A DNA stretch of 34,355 bases from JABJPM01 sp964344655 (GTDB taxonomy: Archaea; Nanobdellota; Nanobdellia; SCGC-AAA011-G17; PNOQ01), in NCBI GenBank assembly GCA_964344655.1, contig CAYFOF010000006.1:1-34355 (forward strand), written 5' to 3'. Both the position numbers and the translations under genes were made by a program. Position 1 is the stretch's first letter, and every line of letters begins with the position of its first letter. The notes under the pieces were generated by a model that saw only the letters and a list, made by a program, of their open reading frames with translations, ran no database searches and was not told the origin of the DNA. Positions 1 to 7,182 of the stretch are shown here, piece by piece.

Positions 1-114
1 TACACCCTCATCTTCTGACTCATCTTCAGTTTCTTCATCAGAATCATCACCAGCACCTACACCCTCATCTTCTGACTCATCTTCAGTTTCTTCATCAGAA
101 TCATCACCAGCATT
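1..114 (-). repeat. 57-bp tandem repeat, at least two copies, in the acidic tail
   Basis: Bases 1-57 and 58-114 are identical except for the last two bases of the unit. The unit is 19 codons, keeps the frame, and encodes an Asp/Glu/Ser-rich segment with two Gly residues. The array runs into the window edge, so the copy number is unknown. Confidence 0.9.
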
Positions 115-792
115 AGAACCGTCATCCTCTTGTTCCTCTGGTTCTTGTGTTGGATCAAAATCTGGCATCATCACCTCACCATCTTCATTTTCCATTGAAA
201 AGTGAGTATCGGTTGAACCCGAATCTTTGTCTTCATCATTGTTCTTAGAGAATTCATAAATCTCTTCTGCAACTTCACAAACCTCTTCAAAAGTATTGGT
301 TTTCATCATCTTGTTAACAAAAACCTTTTCCTCATCACTGAAAGGAATGCCCATCATTGCACCACCTTTGAAAAACACATTCAGGCGGTCAATAAGGTTA
401 AGTGAACCAAAATCATTAATTGTAAATCCAGGGCGTTTCATCAATTCCTTATAACCAGCAAGGAATGATTTTACAACACCAGGATACTTCGCTTTAATCA
501 TACGTTCAATACGTGCATCTTCCACAATATTGATATATGATAAAGGGATTCGTTTAAAAACACTCCAAACACTCTGATCACCATATGTCTCTGGAGTGTA
601 AAGTGCGTGACTTACCTCATGTGAGATAAGCATATTGTATAGATCATCGCTCACACCATCCCATGTTGGAAGTGCGAGAATGCGATTTTTGGTATCAAAA
701 TAAGCAGTTCTAATGTTCTTATGAGTAACATTAATATCTTCTGTTGACATCAACTTGGCAAGATTTGACTTAATTTCGTTGGTAAATGACAT
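1..792 (-). CDS. CobT-like HExxH metalloprotein, C-terminus cut by window edge
   Basis: The frame is open from the ATG at 792 to base 1 (264 codons), so the C-terminal part lies outside the window. The start has an AAAGGA Shine-Dalgarno 7 bases upstream. A zinc-metallopeptidase-type motif HEVSH lies at residues 58-62, and E91-D92-A93-R94 follows about 30 residues later as a possible third ligand region. The combination of HExxH with a downstream EDARxE recalls CobT/VWA-type proteins that partner MoxR/CobS AAA+ ATPases; CobS-like ATPases are known from marine T4-like phages. From about residue 180 the protein becomes very acidic, with a 19-residue acidic unit present at least twice before the edge. 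No VWA domain is visible; it could lie off the edge. Role inferred only: a MoxR-type chaperone or remodelling partner, or a peptidase. Confidence 0.65.
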   Translation of the reverse strand, partial: MSFTNEIKSNLAKLMSTEDINVTHKNIRTAYFDTKNRILALPTWDGVSDDLYNMLISHEVSHALYTPETYGDQSVWSVFKRIPLSYINIVEDARIERMIKAKYPGVVKSFLAGYKELMKRPGFTINDFGSLNLIDRLNVFFKGGAMMGIPFSDEEKVFVNKMMKTNTFEEVCEVAEEIYEFSKNNDEDKDSGSTDTHFSMENEDGEVMMPDFDPTQEPEEQEDDGSNAGDDSDEETEDESEDEGVGAGDDSDEETEDESEDEGV

Positions 793-825
793 TTCGTAGT
801 CCTTTATCTCTCAATTTCTGGAACC

Positions 826-854
826 ATTATCTCAAATTTCTTGCAACTTTGCAA
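826..854 (-). promoter_or_regulatory. Candidate sigma-70 promoter for the CobT-like gene
   Basis: On the minus strand, TTGCAA (849-854) and GATAAT (826-831) are separated by exactly 17 bases. The predicted start is near 819, which gives a leader of about 27 bases to the ATG at 792. The -35 is a 4/6 match to consensus, so this is weaker than the other promoters in the window. A second TTGCAA at 841-846 makes a direct repeat of GTTGCAA. Confidence 0.45.
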
Positions 855-868
855 CCAAAAATTTTTTA

Positions 869-1300
869 TCATCCCATAAAATTTTCTAATGTCTGTCGTT
901 TTTTCTCTCTAGCGGCACGAACAGCAGCACGTACCTCTTCACGTGACAATGATCCTTCTTTTGGTGTCGTATGCACCTTACGTTTTCGTGTTTTGCGCGG
1001 TTTTTTAGGGGTTCTGGGAGGTTCTTCTTCAATAGGGGTATCTGCACCCATATTTTTCTTAAAATCCCTTATGGCGGCGTTTCTCGCAGTTGTGAAGGTT
1101 TTGCAACTTATTGATTCTACTTCAGTTTTTGTATACGGTCCCATCACCACATCTTGCTTCGCAGGATCACCCCATGATGCATAGATTACATGAATGAAAC
1201 CAGTGTAATTGCAAATGCGAACTATTCTTGATAACTCGCCCTCATAGTATCCTTTCTTAACTCTAACACACTGATCCACTTCAAATTTTGACTTCGGCAT
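869..1300 (-). CDS. Small basic protein with a KOW/SH3-like N-terminus
   Basis: 143 residues from the ATG at 1300. An in-frame TTG lies just upstream at 1303, but the GGAG at 1309-1312 is spaced 8 bases from the ATG, so the ATG is preferred. Residues about 5-60 look like a small beta-barrel: a V-R-V-K-K-G-Y-Y-E-G-E-L stretch as in KOW/SH3 folds of NusG and ribosomal proteins, followed by short beta-type segments. Residues about 88-105 are Pro/Lys/Arg-rich and resemble an AT-hook-like linker. The C-terminal 35 residues form a charged Arg/Ala helix. Nucleic-acid binding is likely; the function is unknown. It has its own sigma-70-like promoter, which suggests early expression, and lies between the endonuclease and the CobT-like gene. 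Confidence 0.6.
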   Translation of the reverse strand: MPKSKFEVDQCVRVKKGYYEGELSRIVRICNYTGFIHVIYASWGDPAKQDVVMGPYTKTEVESISCKTFTTARNAAIRDFKKNMGADTPIEEEPPRTPKKPRKTRKRKVHTTPKEGSLSREEVRAAVRAAREKKRQTLENFMG

Positions 1301-1324
1301 CAATTTTTCTCCAATTCAGAGAGT

Positions 1325-1353
1325 ATTAAACCACAAATTGATGTATATGTCAA
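1325..1353 (-). promoter_or_regulatory. Sigma-70-type promoter for the KOW-like gene
   Basis: Minus strand: TTGACA (1348-1353), 17-base spacer, TTTAAT (1325-1330). The -35 is preceded by AAATAGC, giving a 13-base element AAATAGCTTGACA that also occurs at 7278-7290 on the plus strand. The predicted start near 1318 leaves a short leader containing the Shine-Dalgarno. Confidence 0.7.
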
Positions 1354-1369
1354 GCTATTTTTGGAAAAA

Positions 1370-1377
1370 TATAAATA
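1370..1377 (+). promoter_or_regulatory. T4-type late promoter octamer for the homing endonuclease
   Basis: A perfect TATAAATA on the plus strand, 69 bases upstream of the endonuclease ATG at 1446. By T4 spacing the transcript would begin near 1383, immediately before a strong hairpin. All other late octamers assigned here are on the minus strand. Confidence 0.6.
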
Positions 1378-1387
1378 TTAACACGAC

Positions 1388-1413
1388 CATATGAGTGCGC
1401 CAACACTCATATG
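1388..1413 (+). other. Perfect 10-bp inverted repeat at the 5' end of the endonuclease transcript
   Basis: Arms CATATGAGTG (1388-1397) and CACTCATATG (1404-1413) pair perfectly around the 6-base loop CGCCAA. If transcription starts near 1383 this is a 5'-terminal stem-loop, of the kind that protects mRNA. A longer GTG-initiated version of the ORF would start inside this hairpin, which argues against that start. Confidence 0.75.
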
Positions 1414-1445
1414 ACCTAAACAAAACCATTATGGGAGTAATGATA

Positions 1446-2017
1446 ATGTCTAATTCTATTTATACTGCATATAAAACCACTAATAACATCAATAATAAAA
1501 TTTATATAGGTGTCCATAAAACATCAAATATAAATGACGACTACTTAGGTTCAGGTATTGCATTGTTACAATCAATAAATAAACATGGAATTGAAAATTT
1601 CACCAAAGAAATTTTATACACGTTTGACGATATAACAGAAGCATACATCAAAGAAAAAGAAATTGTTAATGAAGATTTTATAAAACGAAAAGATACATAT
1701 AATATGAAAATTGGTGGTATTGGTGGTGGTAAGAAAAACCCATCAAAAGAAACCAGACTTAAATGTGCAAAGGCGGCATCTTGTCCAATGCCAGAAACTG
1801 CAAAGAAAAAACTTTCTATCGATAGAAAAGGTTCTGGTAATCCAATGTATAAGAAAGAACCGTGGAACAAAGGTAAAACAGGTTATTCCACAACAAAAAA
1901 GGTCAAAAAAGAAAATGGATAACTAACGGCATTAAGGATAAACAAATCCTCACAACCGATAATATTCCTAATGGTTGGTATAAAGGAAGAACAAATGGTT
2001 TAAGAAATTCAATCTGA
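1446..2017 (+). CDS. GIY-YIG homing endonuclease, reading frame interrupted by a -1 shift
   Basis: The only plus-strand gene. The start at ATG 1446 has GGGAG at 1433-1437. The N-terminus matches a GIY-YIG nuclease (I-Y-T-A-Y, then K-I-Y-I-G-V-H, then D-D-Y-L-G-S-G, K-H-G-I-E-N-F and a catalytic-type Glu in E-I-V-N-E-D-F). A Lys/Gly-rich DNA-binding linker follows. The zero frame stops at 1920-1922 after 158 codons. The -1 frame continues from about 1901 with KWITNGIKDKQI, then IPNGWYKGRT, and stops at 2015-2017; this WITNG...GWYKGRT ending is the usual C-terminal element of phage GIY-YIG/HNH homing endonucleases. The shift point coincides with A-AAA-AAG. The full product would be about 190 residues. 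The gene is convergent with gp46 and overlaps its end by 9 bases. It could be a frameshifted pseudogene, a sequencing error in a homopolymer, or programmed frameshifting. Confidence 0.85.
1895..1901 (+). other. A-AAA-AAG slippery heptamer in the zero frame
   Basis: Codons 1896-1898 (AAA) and 1899-1901 (AAG) are preceded by A at 1895. This is the dnaX-type heptamer in the correct phase for -1 slippage. The -1 frame from here leads straight into the conserved C-terminal element of the endonuclease family. AGGT lies at 1871-1874, upstream; no strong downstream stem is evident. Confidence 0.6.
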
Positions 2018-3724
2018 ATCAACCTTACTAAAATTCCCTTCTTTTTTAAATACCAAAGTTGAATGAAATTTATCCATCAATACATCACCACGATGACTGA
2101 TAACGAATACAGACGCATCCCCAGATACCTCATTCAGCAACTTCATGAATTCATCCACACCTGTTGTGTCAAGTGAACTATCAAACACCTCATCCAAAAT
2201 CAACAAATTGGTATTGACTGAGGATTTCATCTTGGCGATTGCCCTCCATGAGAATAGGAGTGCCAAGTCAATACGCATCTTCTCCCCTTCAGAAAATGAG
2301 GAATAACTGAAAACGTCCCTGTGTCTGGATTTGATTGTCTCGTTGAAATTCTCATCCAATGTGAACTGTACATAGAAATCCATAGCAGTTAGATACTTAT
2401 TGATCAACTTGTTCATATGTGGCAAATACTTCTTAACAATCTTAGTCTTGATACCACTATCTTTCAACATCAAACTTGCCAAATCAAGATAGTGTTTTGT
2501 GTCAATCATTTTCTTCTTATCTTTGTCAAATGCCACCAACTTCTTCTTAAAATCATCCAACTTCTCGTTGTCTACATCATCAAATGACTTCTCATTCAAA
2601 TCTTCAATCATGTCACTTACCTTGTTGATGTAGTTGTTAACTGATTCGATGTTAGACATATTCTTAATAACCAATGAAGACAAATCTCTTTCCTCATCTC
2701 GTTTTTCTTCAATCTTCTCAATTTCCGCATCCAACTTATCAAACTCTTCAGACATATCGTGGATACCCTGATTGAACTTTTCAATACTGGCATTACTCTC
2801 AACAACGATACCTTCTTTATGTGATACCTCAATTGACTGTTTGCAAGTAGGGCATTCAGAATTCTCATTGAAGAAATTTAATGTACTCTCCACGTGACTA
2901 ATCTTCTGTTCAATCTTTGAACGTATATCTGATAGTTTTCTACGTTTTGATTTAAGTGACTTCTCACCATCACACTCTTTCATCAATGATTCTATCTGTT
3001 TGGTATACCCAGTGTTCTCCTTCATCAGTCTATCAATCTCTGCATGACTTTCTTTGATAGTCTTCATATGATCGGCAATCTGTTCCTTTTTGGTTTCACT
3101 GTTGCGTTTCATATGAGATTCCTGTATCTCAATTTTTTCTTTATACAACTCAACCTGATTATCAACGTTATCCATCTGTGTTCTTAACGCTGACATTTTC
3201 TGTTTCAGGATAATATTCATGGTACTGAATACCTGAATATCCAAAATGTTTTCAATGATTTCTCTTCTATCATTGTTAGACAACTGCATGAACGGAACAA
3301 ACGTTGATGAACCCAAAATAACAACCTGTGTGAATGTTTTGAAATTCAACTTCAGTATTTGCTTCTCCAACTGATCCTGCAAATCCTTTGCCTTGGCATC
3401 CTGATCAATCATGTTCCCATTGCGCCAAATCTCAAATATACCTGGTTTGATACCTCTCTTGACTACAAACTCATTCTTACCAATAGAAAACTCAACCTCA
3501 ACCAGTGTTTTCTTCTCATTGACTGAGTTAACAAGTTGTGGTTTGTTAATCTTACGAAACGCACGTCCAAATAAACAAAACGTTAGGGCATCCAAAATGG
3601 TTGACTTACCAGCACCATTCTGACCAATGATTAATGTGGTTGGTGTCTTTTGAAAATCGATTTTAGTTGGGGCATTACCAGTGGATAGAAAGTTTCTCCA
3701 TTCAATGGATTTAAAGTTGATCAT
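2009..3724 (-). CDS. gp46: Recombination endonuclease large subunit gp46 (Rad50/SbcC family)
   Basis: 571 residues, close to T4 gp46 (560). It is the ABC-type ATPase of the gp46/gp47 complex, which resects DNA ends for recombination-dependent replication and helps degrade host DNA. Walker A GQNGAGKST is at 34-42, a zinc-hook C-P-T-C at 291-294 sits mid coiled coil, the ABC signature F-S-E-G-E-K is at about 477-482, Walker B L-L-I-L-D-E at 507-512, and the H-loop I-S-H-R at about 542-545. Coiled coils span about 170-290 and 300-410. It starts 3 bases after the stop of the U32-like gene, so it is probably translationally coupled. Its stop codon lies under the tail of the convergent endonuclease. 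No terminator is visible downstream. Confidence 0.97.
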   Translation of the reverse strand: MINFKSIEWRNFLSTGNAPTKIDFQKTPTTLIIGQNGAGKSTILDALTFCLFGRAFRKINKPQLVNSVNEKKTLVEVEFSIGKNEFVVKRGIKPGIFEIWRNGNMIDQDAKAKDLQDQLEKQILKLNFKTFTQVVILGSSTFVPFMQLSNNDRREIIENILDIQVFSTMNIILKQKMSALRTQMDNVDNQVELYKEKIEIQESHMKRNSETKKEQIADHMKTIKESHAEIDRLMKENTGYTKQIESLMKECDGEKSLKSKRRKLSDIRSKIEQKISHVESTLNFFNENSECPTCKQSIEVSHKEGIVVESNASIEKFNQGIHDMSEEFDKLDAEIEKIEEKRDEERDLSSLVIKNMSNIESVNNYINKVSDMIEDLNEKSFDDVDNEKLDDFKKKLVAFDKDKKKMIDTKHYLDLASLMLKDSGIKTKIVKKYLPHMNKLINKYLTAMDFYVQFTLDENFNETIKSRHRDVFSYSSFSEGEKMRIDLALLFSWRAIAKMKSSVNTNLLILDEVFDSSLDTTGVDEFMKLLNEVSGDASVFVISHRGDVLMDKFHSTLVFKKEGNFSKVDSD

Positions 3725-3727
3725 TCA

Positions 3728-5053
3728 CTACTTCCTTTTGATATCTTCAAGTTTAATGTATACTCGTTTGTCATTCTCTGACATAATGTTATTATCGATA
3801 TCCAGTATTGAATCCAAATCCTCAATACCAAATGTCCTCTCACACAAATGGCAATCATAACACTGAGACATACAGTTAACCAACTTGCGTTCCAGTGCCT
3901 TACCCTCCTTTGTCATCCATAGAATATACGGCACCTCATCATACTTTGTCAATTCCTGCTTCTCATTCTCTGCATCAATCATCTTCATTGCATTGATAAT
4001 AAGTTGTCTCTGTTCATCACTCAACATCTCGTTATCAATGTTGTACTCTTTTTCTTCTGGTTCCTTTGTCTCATTGTCATTAGGTTTAACCATCGGCAAC
4101 CACCATGAGATATGACCTCTCTCATAAACCTCTTCAAACGATTCACAAGAAATTTTCTTATCCCAATCCTGATGTGTGAATGCACTTCTATCACCAAAAT
4201 ACCACTCATACTTTTGTCCATCATTAATCGCGTAAAATCTACCGGAGTACTTGAAAACATCAACCAATGAACTGAACTCATCAAACACTTCCTTACTCAA
4301 CCAGAATGCATCCATATTTACTCTAGGAATTTTGTAATTGTGGGAAGTCCAACGTGAACATGCATCAACAACATCATATCGTTCACCAGTAGACAAATCA
4401 GCAGTATGTTCTACTTGCATAGGACATTCTGGCATACAATCCTCATGCACCAACATATAGATTTCCTTACCGAAAATATCTCTCTGTTGTTTAATCTTTC
4501 TCAACTCATCAAGATTGCGGTTTAATGAACGATCAACTTGAATGTAATCATATCCAAGTTTAACATAGTCAATGTATTCTTGTGCGGTTCTAATCTTGTG
4601 GTTAACCGTGTTCTTCCACTTCATATCAGGGAATGCCTTTTGTAGAATACCCTTACGCATAAGTGTAACATTTGATATAGTACACACGCGAATACCAGCA
4701 TCATAGTGTTTCTGTAACCAGTTAACAAACTGTCCGATAACTCCATCATCAAACATCAATTCATGTGGATGGATGATAGGGTTAACTGTGAGACTCAATG
4801 GAATACCAAAATCCTCCTGTACCTTGATCAACCATTCAAACTCTTCTCCAAATGGTTCAATACCTGTATCCATTGTGTTGCCATATATCTTACTTTCGCC
4901 CTTATACTCATACTTAAAGAATGTACCAAAGTAAATATCGGCAATCTCTTCACGAAACTTAGGACTCGCAGCAGCAATTGCATCATAGAACATAGACCCC
5001 TTACAGTTGTAATCGGGATGTGCCATTGAAATTTTGTTCTTGAACTTACTCAT
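3728..5053 (-). CDS. U32-like TIM-barrel protein with two cysteine clusters, inserted between genes 47 and 46
   Basis: 441 residues; the start overlaps the gp47 stop by 4 bases (ATGA) and the stop is 3 bases before gp46, so it is built into the recombination operon. Residues about 80-215 read like successive beta-alpha units of a TIM barrel: G-I-R-V-C-T-I-S-N, then L-G-Y-D-Y-I-Q-V-D-R-S-L-N, then E-I-Y-M-L-V-H-E-D-C. This order resembles the U32 'peptidase' family (UbiU/UbiV, TrhP), iron-sulfur proteins that hydroxylate ubiquinone precursors or tRNA. Cysteines at 206, 210 and 232 could be core cluster ligands. A second cluster, C394-x3-C398-x2-C401-x2-C404, lies near the C-terminus after a charged linker (about 325-370). 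The family call is by pattern only; a different Fe-S TIM barrel, for example radical SAM-like, is possible. Function unknown. Confidence 0.55.
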   Translation of the reverse strand: MSKFKNKISMAHPDYNCKGSMFYDAIAAASPKFREEIADIYFGTFFKYEYKGESKIYGNTMDTGIEPFGEEFEWLIKVQEDFGIPLSLTVNPIIHPHELMFDDGVIGQFVNWLQKHYDAGIRVCTISNVTLMRKGILQKAFPDMKWKNTVNHKIRTAQEYIDYVKLGYDYIQVDRSLNRNLDELRKIKQQRDIFGKEIYMLVHEDCMPECPMQVEHTADLSTGERYDVVDACSRWTSHNYKIPRVNMDAFWLSKEVFDEFSSLVDVFKYSGRFYAINDGQKYEWYFGDRSAFTHQDWDKKISCESFEEVYERGHISWWLPMVKPNDNETKEPEEKEYNIDNEMLSDEQRQLIINAMKMIDAENEKQELTKYDEVPYILWMTKEGKALERKLVNCMSQCYDCHLCERTFGIEDLDSILDIDNNIMSENDKRVYIKLEDIKRK

Positions 5054-6114
5054 ACATCAATCTCCATAGATTCTAGGTATAGTTGTTTAAGGATACTCTT
5101 CAATAAGTTTTTATTGGTTTTCATATCCATATCGTCAACATATCGTTCAAGTACGGTTACAGTATCTTCCGACAAATCTTCATCATCTAATTCTTCACTA
5201 TCATCAACCACAATATCCTCAATTACCTTGATATCGTTTGGACTAGCATCATGCAACATCTCCATGTACTTATCAAAGAAATATGGATTAGTCTTAGTAT
5301 CTACAATAACCTTTACTTGACGATTGGTTAATGAACTAAAATCCAAATTATCAAAGATATCCTCATGTGTCTTATCCAAGTCATCATAGAAAATCTTATT
5401 GAACATTCTGTATGGGTTTGGGATGAACTCTAACTTGCCGGTTTCAGTGTCCATGATATGAAAACCACGTTGATCTTCGTAATCAATCCAAGTCATCTCA
5501 TATGAATTACCCAAATATGTAATATTCCCATCGGTAGACTTATGGTGAAAGTGACCTGTATATACCTTGTCAAATTTATCAAACAAAGACTTTGACAATC
5601 CATGTGATGAAACAACACCAGGAGACATTTTAAAACCACTCAATTCCAAATGACCCAATGCAATTAACGCCTCTGTGTTGTTGATTTCTTCAACCGTTTC
5701 ATCATAGTTCTCTGCATTGATCCATGGCAACATTAGTAATTTAGAACCATCCATTTCAATAGTGCATGGTTCTGGATATACTGTAATGTTGTCGTAATCA
5801 TTCAACAACAACGATACGGAATTAACCTCATTGGTATTCTTATAATATGTGTCATGGTTGCCCACAATAACATGCAAGTCAATATCACGGATACGGAACT
5901 CATCAAACAACTCATCCTGTACTCTGTTAAGAATATTGAAATTAATAAACTTACGACGATCAAAAACATCACCCAAATGGATGATAGTATCAATCTTTCG
6001 TTCTTCTAATGTTGGCAGAAATACATCATTGTAAAACTGCATGAAATAATCTAAAAAGACAAGGGAATCACCACGGGCACCAAAATGAGTGTCCGTTAAC
6101 AGAGCAACCTTCAT
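5050..6114 (-). CDS. gp47: Recombination endonuclease small subunit gp47 (Mre11/SbcD family)
   Basis: 354 residues from the ATG at 6114. A TTG lies directly upstream at 6117, but GAAGGAGG at 6119-6126 is spaced too close for it. This is the metallophosphoesterase nuclease that forms the Mre11-Rad50-like complex with gp46. Metal-binding motifs are in order: D8-T-H10, G-D-V-F-D-R-R (48-54), G-N-H-D (85-88), a G-H-L-E-L block, and G-H-F-H-H near 185. The C-terminal third is acidic (runs of Asp/Glu around 295-320) and ends in a helical region likely to contact gp46. The last 4 bases overlap the start of the U32-like gene. Confidence 0.97.
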   Translation of the reverse strand: MKVALLTDTHFGARGDSLVFLDYFMQFYNDVFLPTLEERKIDTIIHLGDVFDRRKFINFNILNRVQDELFDEFRIRDIDLHVIVGNHDTYYKNTNEVNSVSLLLNDYDNITVYPEPCTIEMDGSKLLMLPWINAENYDETVEEINNTEALIALGHLELSGFKMSPGVVSSHGLSKSLFDKFDKVYTGHFHHKSTDGNITYLGNSYEMTWIDYEDQRGFHIMDTETGKLEFIPNPYRMFNKIFYDDLDKTHEDIFDNLDFSSLTNRQVKVIVDTKTNPYFFDKYMEMLHDASPNDIKVIEDIVVDDSEELDDEDLSEDTVTVLERYVDDMDMKTNKNLLKSILKQLYLESMEIDV

Positions 6115-6134
6115 CAAACCTCCTTCATAATATA

Positions 6135-6320
6135 TTAACGTCTTGAATTATACTTTCTATTGTATTCCTTCATTGAATCATCTACAAAACGTTTAACCTC
6201 TCGCAACCTTGAAACATATTGCTCACGTAATTCATAATTATTCCTATTTCTCTTGTCCAGCATATTAGTAACCAAATCAATCAATTGAAATGGAATGTTA
6301 TTCTCATCATAACCACTCAT
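6135..6320 (-). CDS. Small charged helical protein, unknown
   Basis: 61 residues, predicted mainly helical, with many Arg/Lys/Glu/Asn and a basic C-terminus (R-K-Y-N-S-R-R). An AGAGGAT Shine-Dalgarno lies upstream of the ATG. It sits in the operon between the membrane-anchored 87-aa gene and gp47, with 3 and 20 bases on either side. I do not recognise it. Its composition suggests a nucleic-acid or protein-binding accessory factor. Confidence 0.6.
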   Translation of the reverse strand: MSGYDENNIPFQLIDLVTNMLDKRNRNNYELREQYVSRLREVKRFVDDSMKEYNRKYNSRR

Positions 6321-6323
6321 AAT

Positions 6324-6587
6324 TTAATCCTCTTGAGGAACCATAGGTAGTTGTTCTACCTTTACTCCTTTACAGTCATAAACTGGTTGAACCTCATAAA
6401 AATTCACGACATACATATCTGTCTTAACACAATCATTATTCAATCTATGGTATCTCTGATATGTAGATTCAAATCCATCCTTCTCAGATAATGATACCAA
6501 TACTAGAGATAATGTACCTACCGCTAATAATATAGCAGAGATAAACATAATGAAATGCTTTGTTGATTTACTTATCGACAAATTCAT
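6324..6587 (-). CDS. Small single-pass membrane protein, unknown
   Basis: 87 residues. The N-terminus is short and basic, followed by one strongly hydrophobic segment (about residues 12-33) and then a soluble tail with two cysteines (about 53 and 71), which could form a disulfide if the tail is periplasmic. The start overlaps the end of gp55 by 20 bases, with AAGGTGG upstream. Co-transcription with gp55 suggests early-to-middle expression. I do not recognise the family. Possible roles include membrane anchoring or inhibition of a host membrane function, but nothing in the sequence proves either. Confidence 0.6.
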   Translation of the reverse strand: MNLSISKSTKHFIMFISAILLAVGTLSLVLVSLSEKDGFESTYQRYHRLNNDCVKTDMYVVNFYEVQPVYDCKGVKVEQLPMVPQED

Positions 6588-7179
6588 TTAAACCACCTTC
6601 TACTTCCTTTTCCTTCTTAACTTTCTTAACTTTCTTTGCCTTTGCCTTTTTCTTAAAATGGGAATCTTCGAAATCCTTTAAGAACTGATCCATATTATCT
6701 TGTAGATACTCAACAAATGTATTCTGATAATCCTCATCAGCATCATCCCCCTGTGTATCATGCATAGTATCAAGAATCATTGAATTAGAAAAACTCTTTA
6801 ACTTGACATACTGTTGTTTCTTCTCTTTCTGTATCCTACGCAAGAATGCAAAATAAATTATCTGTGTGAAATATGAAAATGGATTCTTAGACTTATCTGG
6901 GTTAAAGTTATGCATATACAGTAGGCAATTCTCAATCCCATCACAAATCATCTCATCCTTGAACGTATAATTGACAAAATTAGGACTGTATGATAGTCTC
7001 TCCGATATCTTCATAAAGCATTCTGCAATGTAGTTACTCACTGGTGGTCGACATTCCTTAATATCGGTTCCATCCTCTGTTGCTTTGCGGCACTTATCAA
7101 TATATTCAGTCATTGCCTCAAAAAACTGTTTGTTATCTACATAGTGTTTGCTATTCTTGTCTTCTTTTTTCTTTGCCAA
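6568..7179 (-). CDS. gp55: Late-transcription sigma factor gp55
   Basis: 203 residues (T4 gp55 is 185). It is the divergent sigma factor that directs host RNA polymerase to TATAAATA late promoters, ten of which are assigned in this window. The core, about residues 71-123 (Y-T-F-K-D-E-M-I-C-D-G-I-E-N...H-N-F...K-N-P-F-S-Y-F-T-Q), matches the sigma region-2-like segment of T4 gp55. A Lys-rich linker follows at about 175-192, then a C-terminal G-L-N-E-F-V that could be the hydrophobic/acidic clamp-binding tail known from T4 gp55. The start is TTG at 7179, just after a perfect Shine-Dalgarno. The next in-frame Met is at residue 23, inside the conserved N-terminus, so the TTG is preferred. It heads the operon 55-87aa-61aa-47-U32-46. 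Confidence 0.95.
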   Translation of the reverse strand: MAKKKEDKNSKHYVDNKQFFEAMTEYIDKCRKATEDGTDIKECRPPVSNYIAECFMKISERLSYSPNFVNYTFKDEMICDGIENCLLYMHNFNPDKSKNPFSYFTQIIYFAFLRRIQKEKKQQYVKLKSFSNSMILDTMHDTQGDDADEDYQNTFVEYLQDNMDQFLKDFEDSHFKKKAKAKKVKKVKKEKEVEGGLNEFVDK

Positions 7180-7182
7180 TTG

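Noticed and set aside
786..1184. 132-codon plus-strand ORF
   Set aside because: It is antisense to the KOW-like gene and starts inside the CobT-like gene; no Shine-Dalgarno or promoter supports it.
1395..1445. GTG start for the endonuclease at 1395
   Set aside because: It lies within the perfect hairpin and the added residues do not belong to the GIY-YIG domain.
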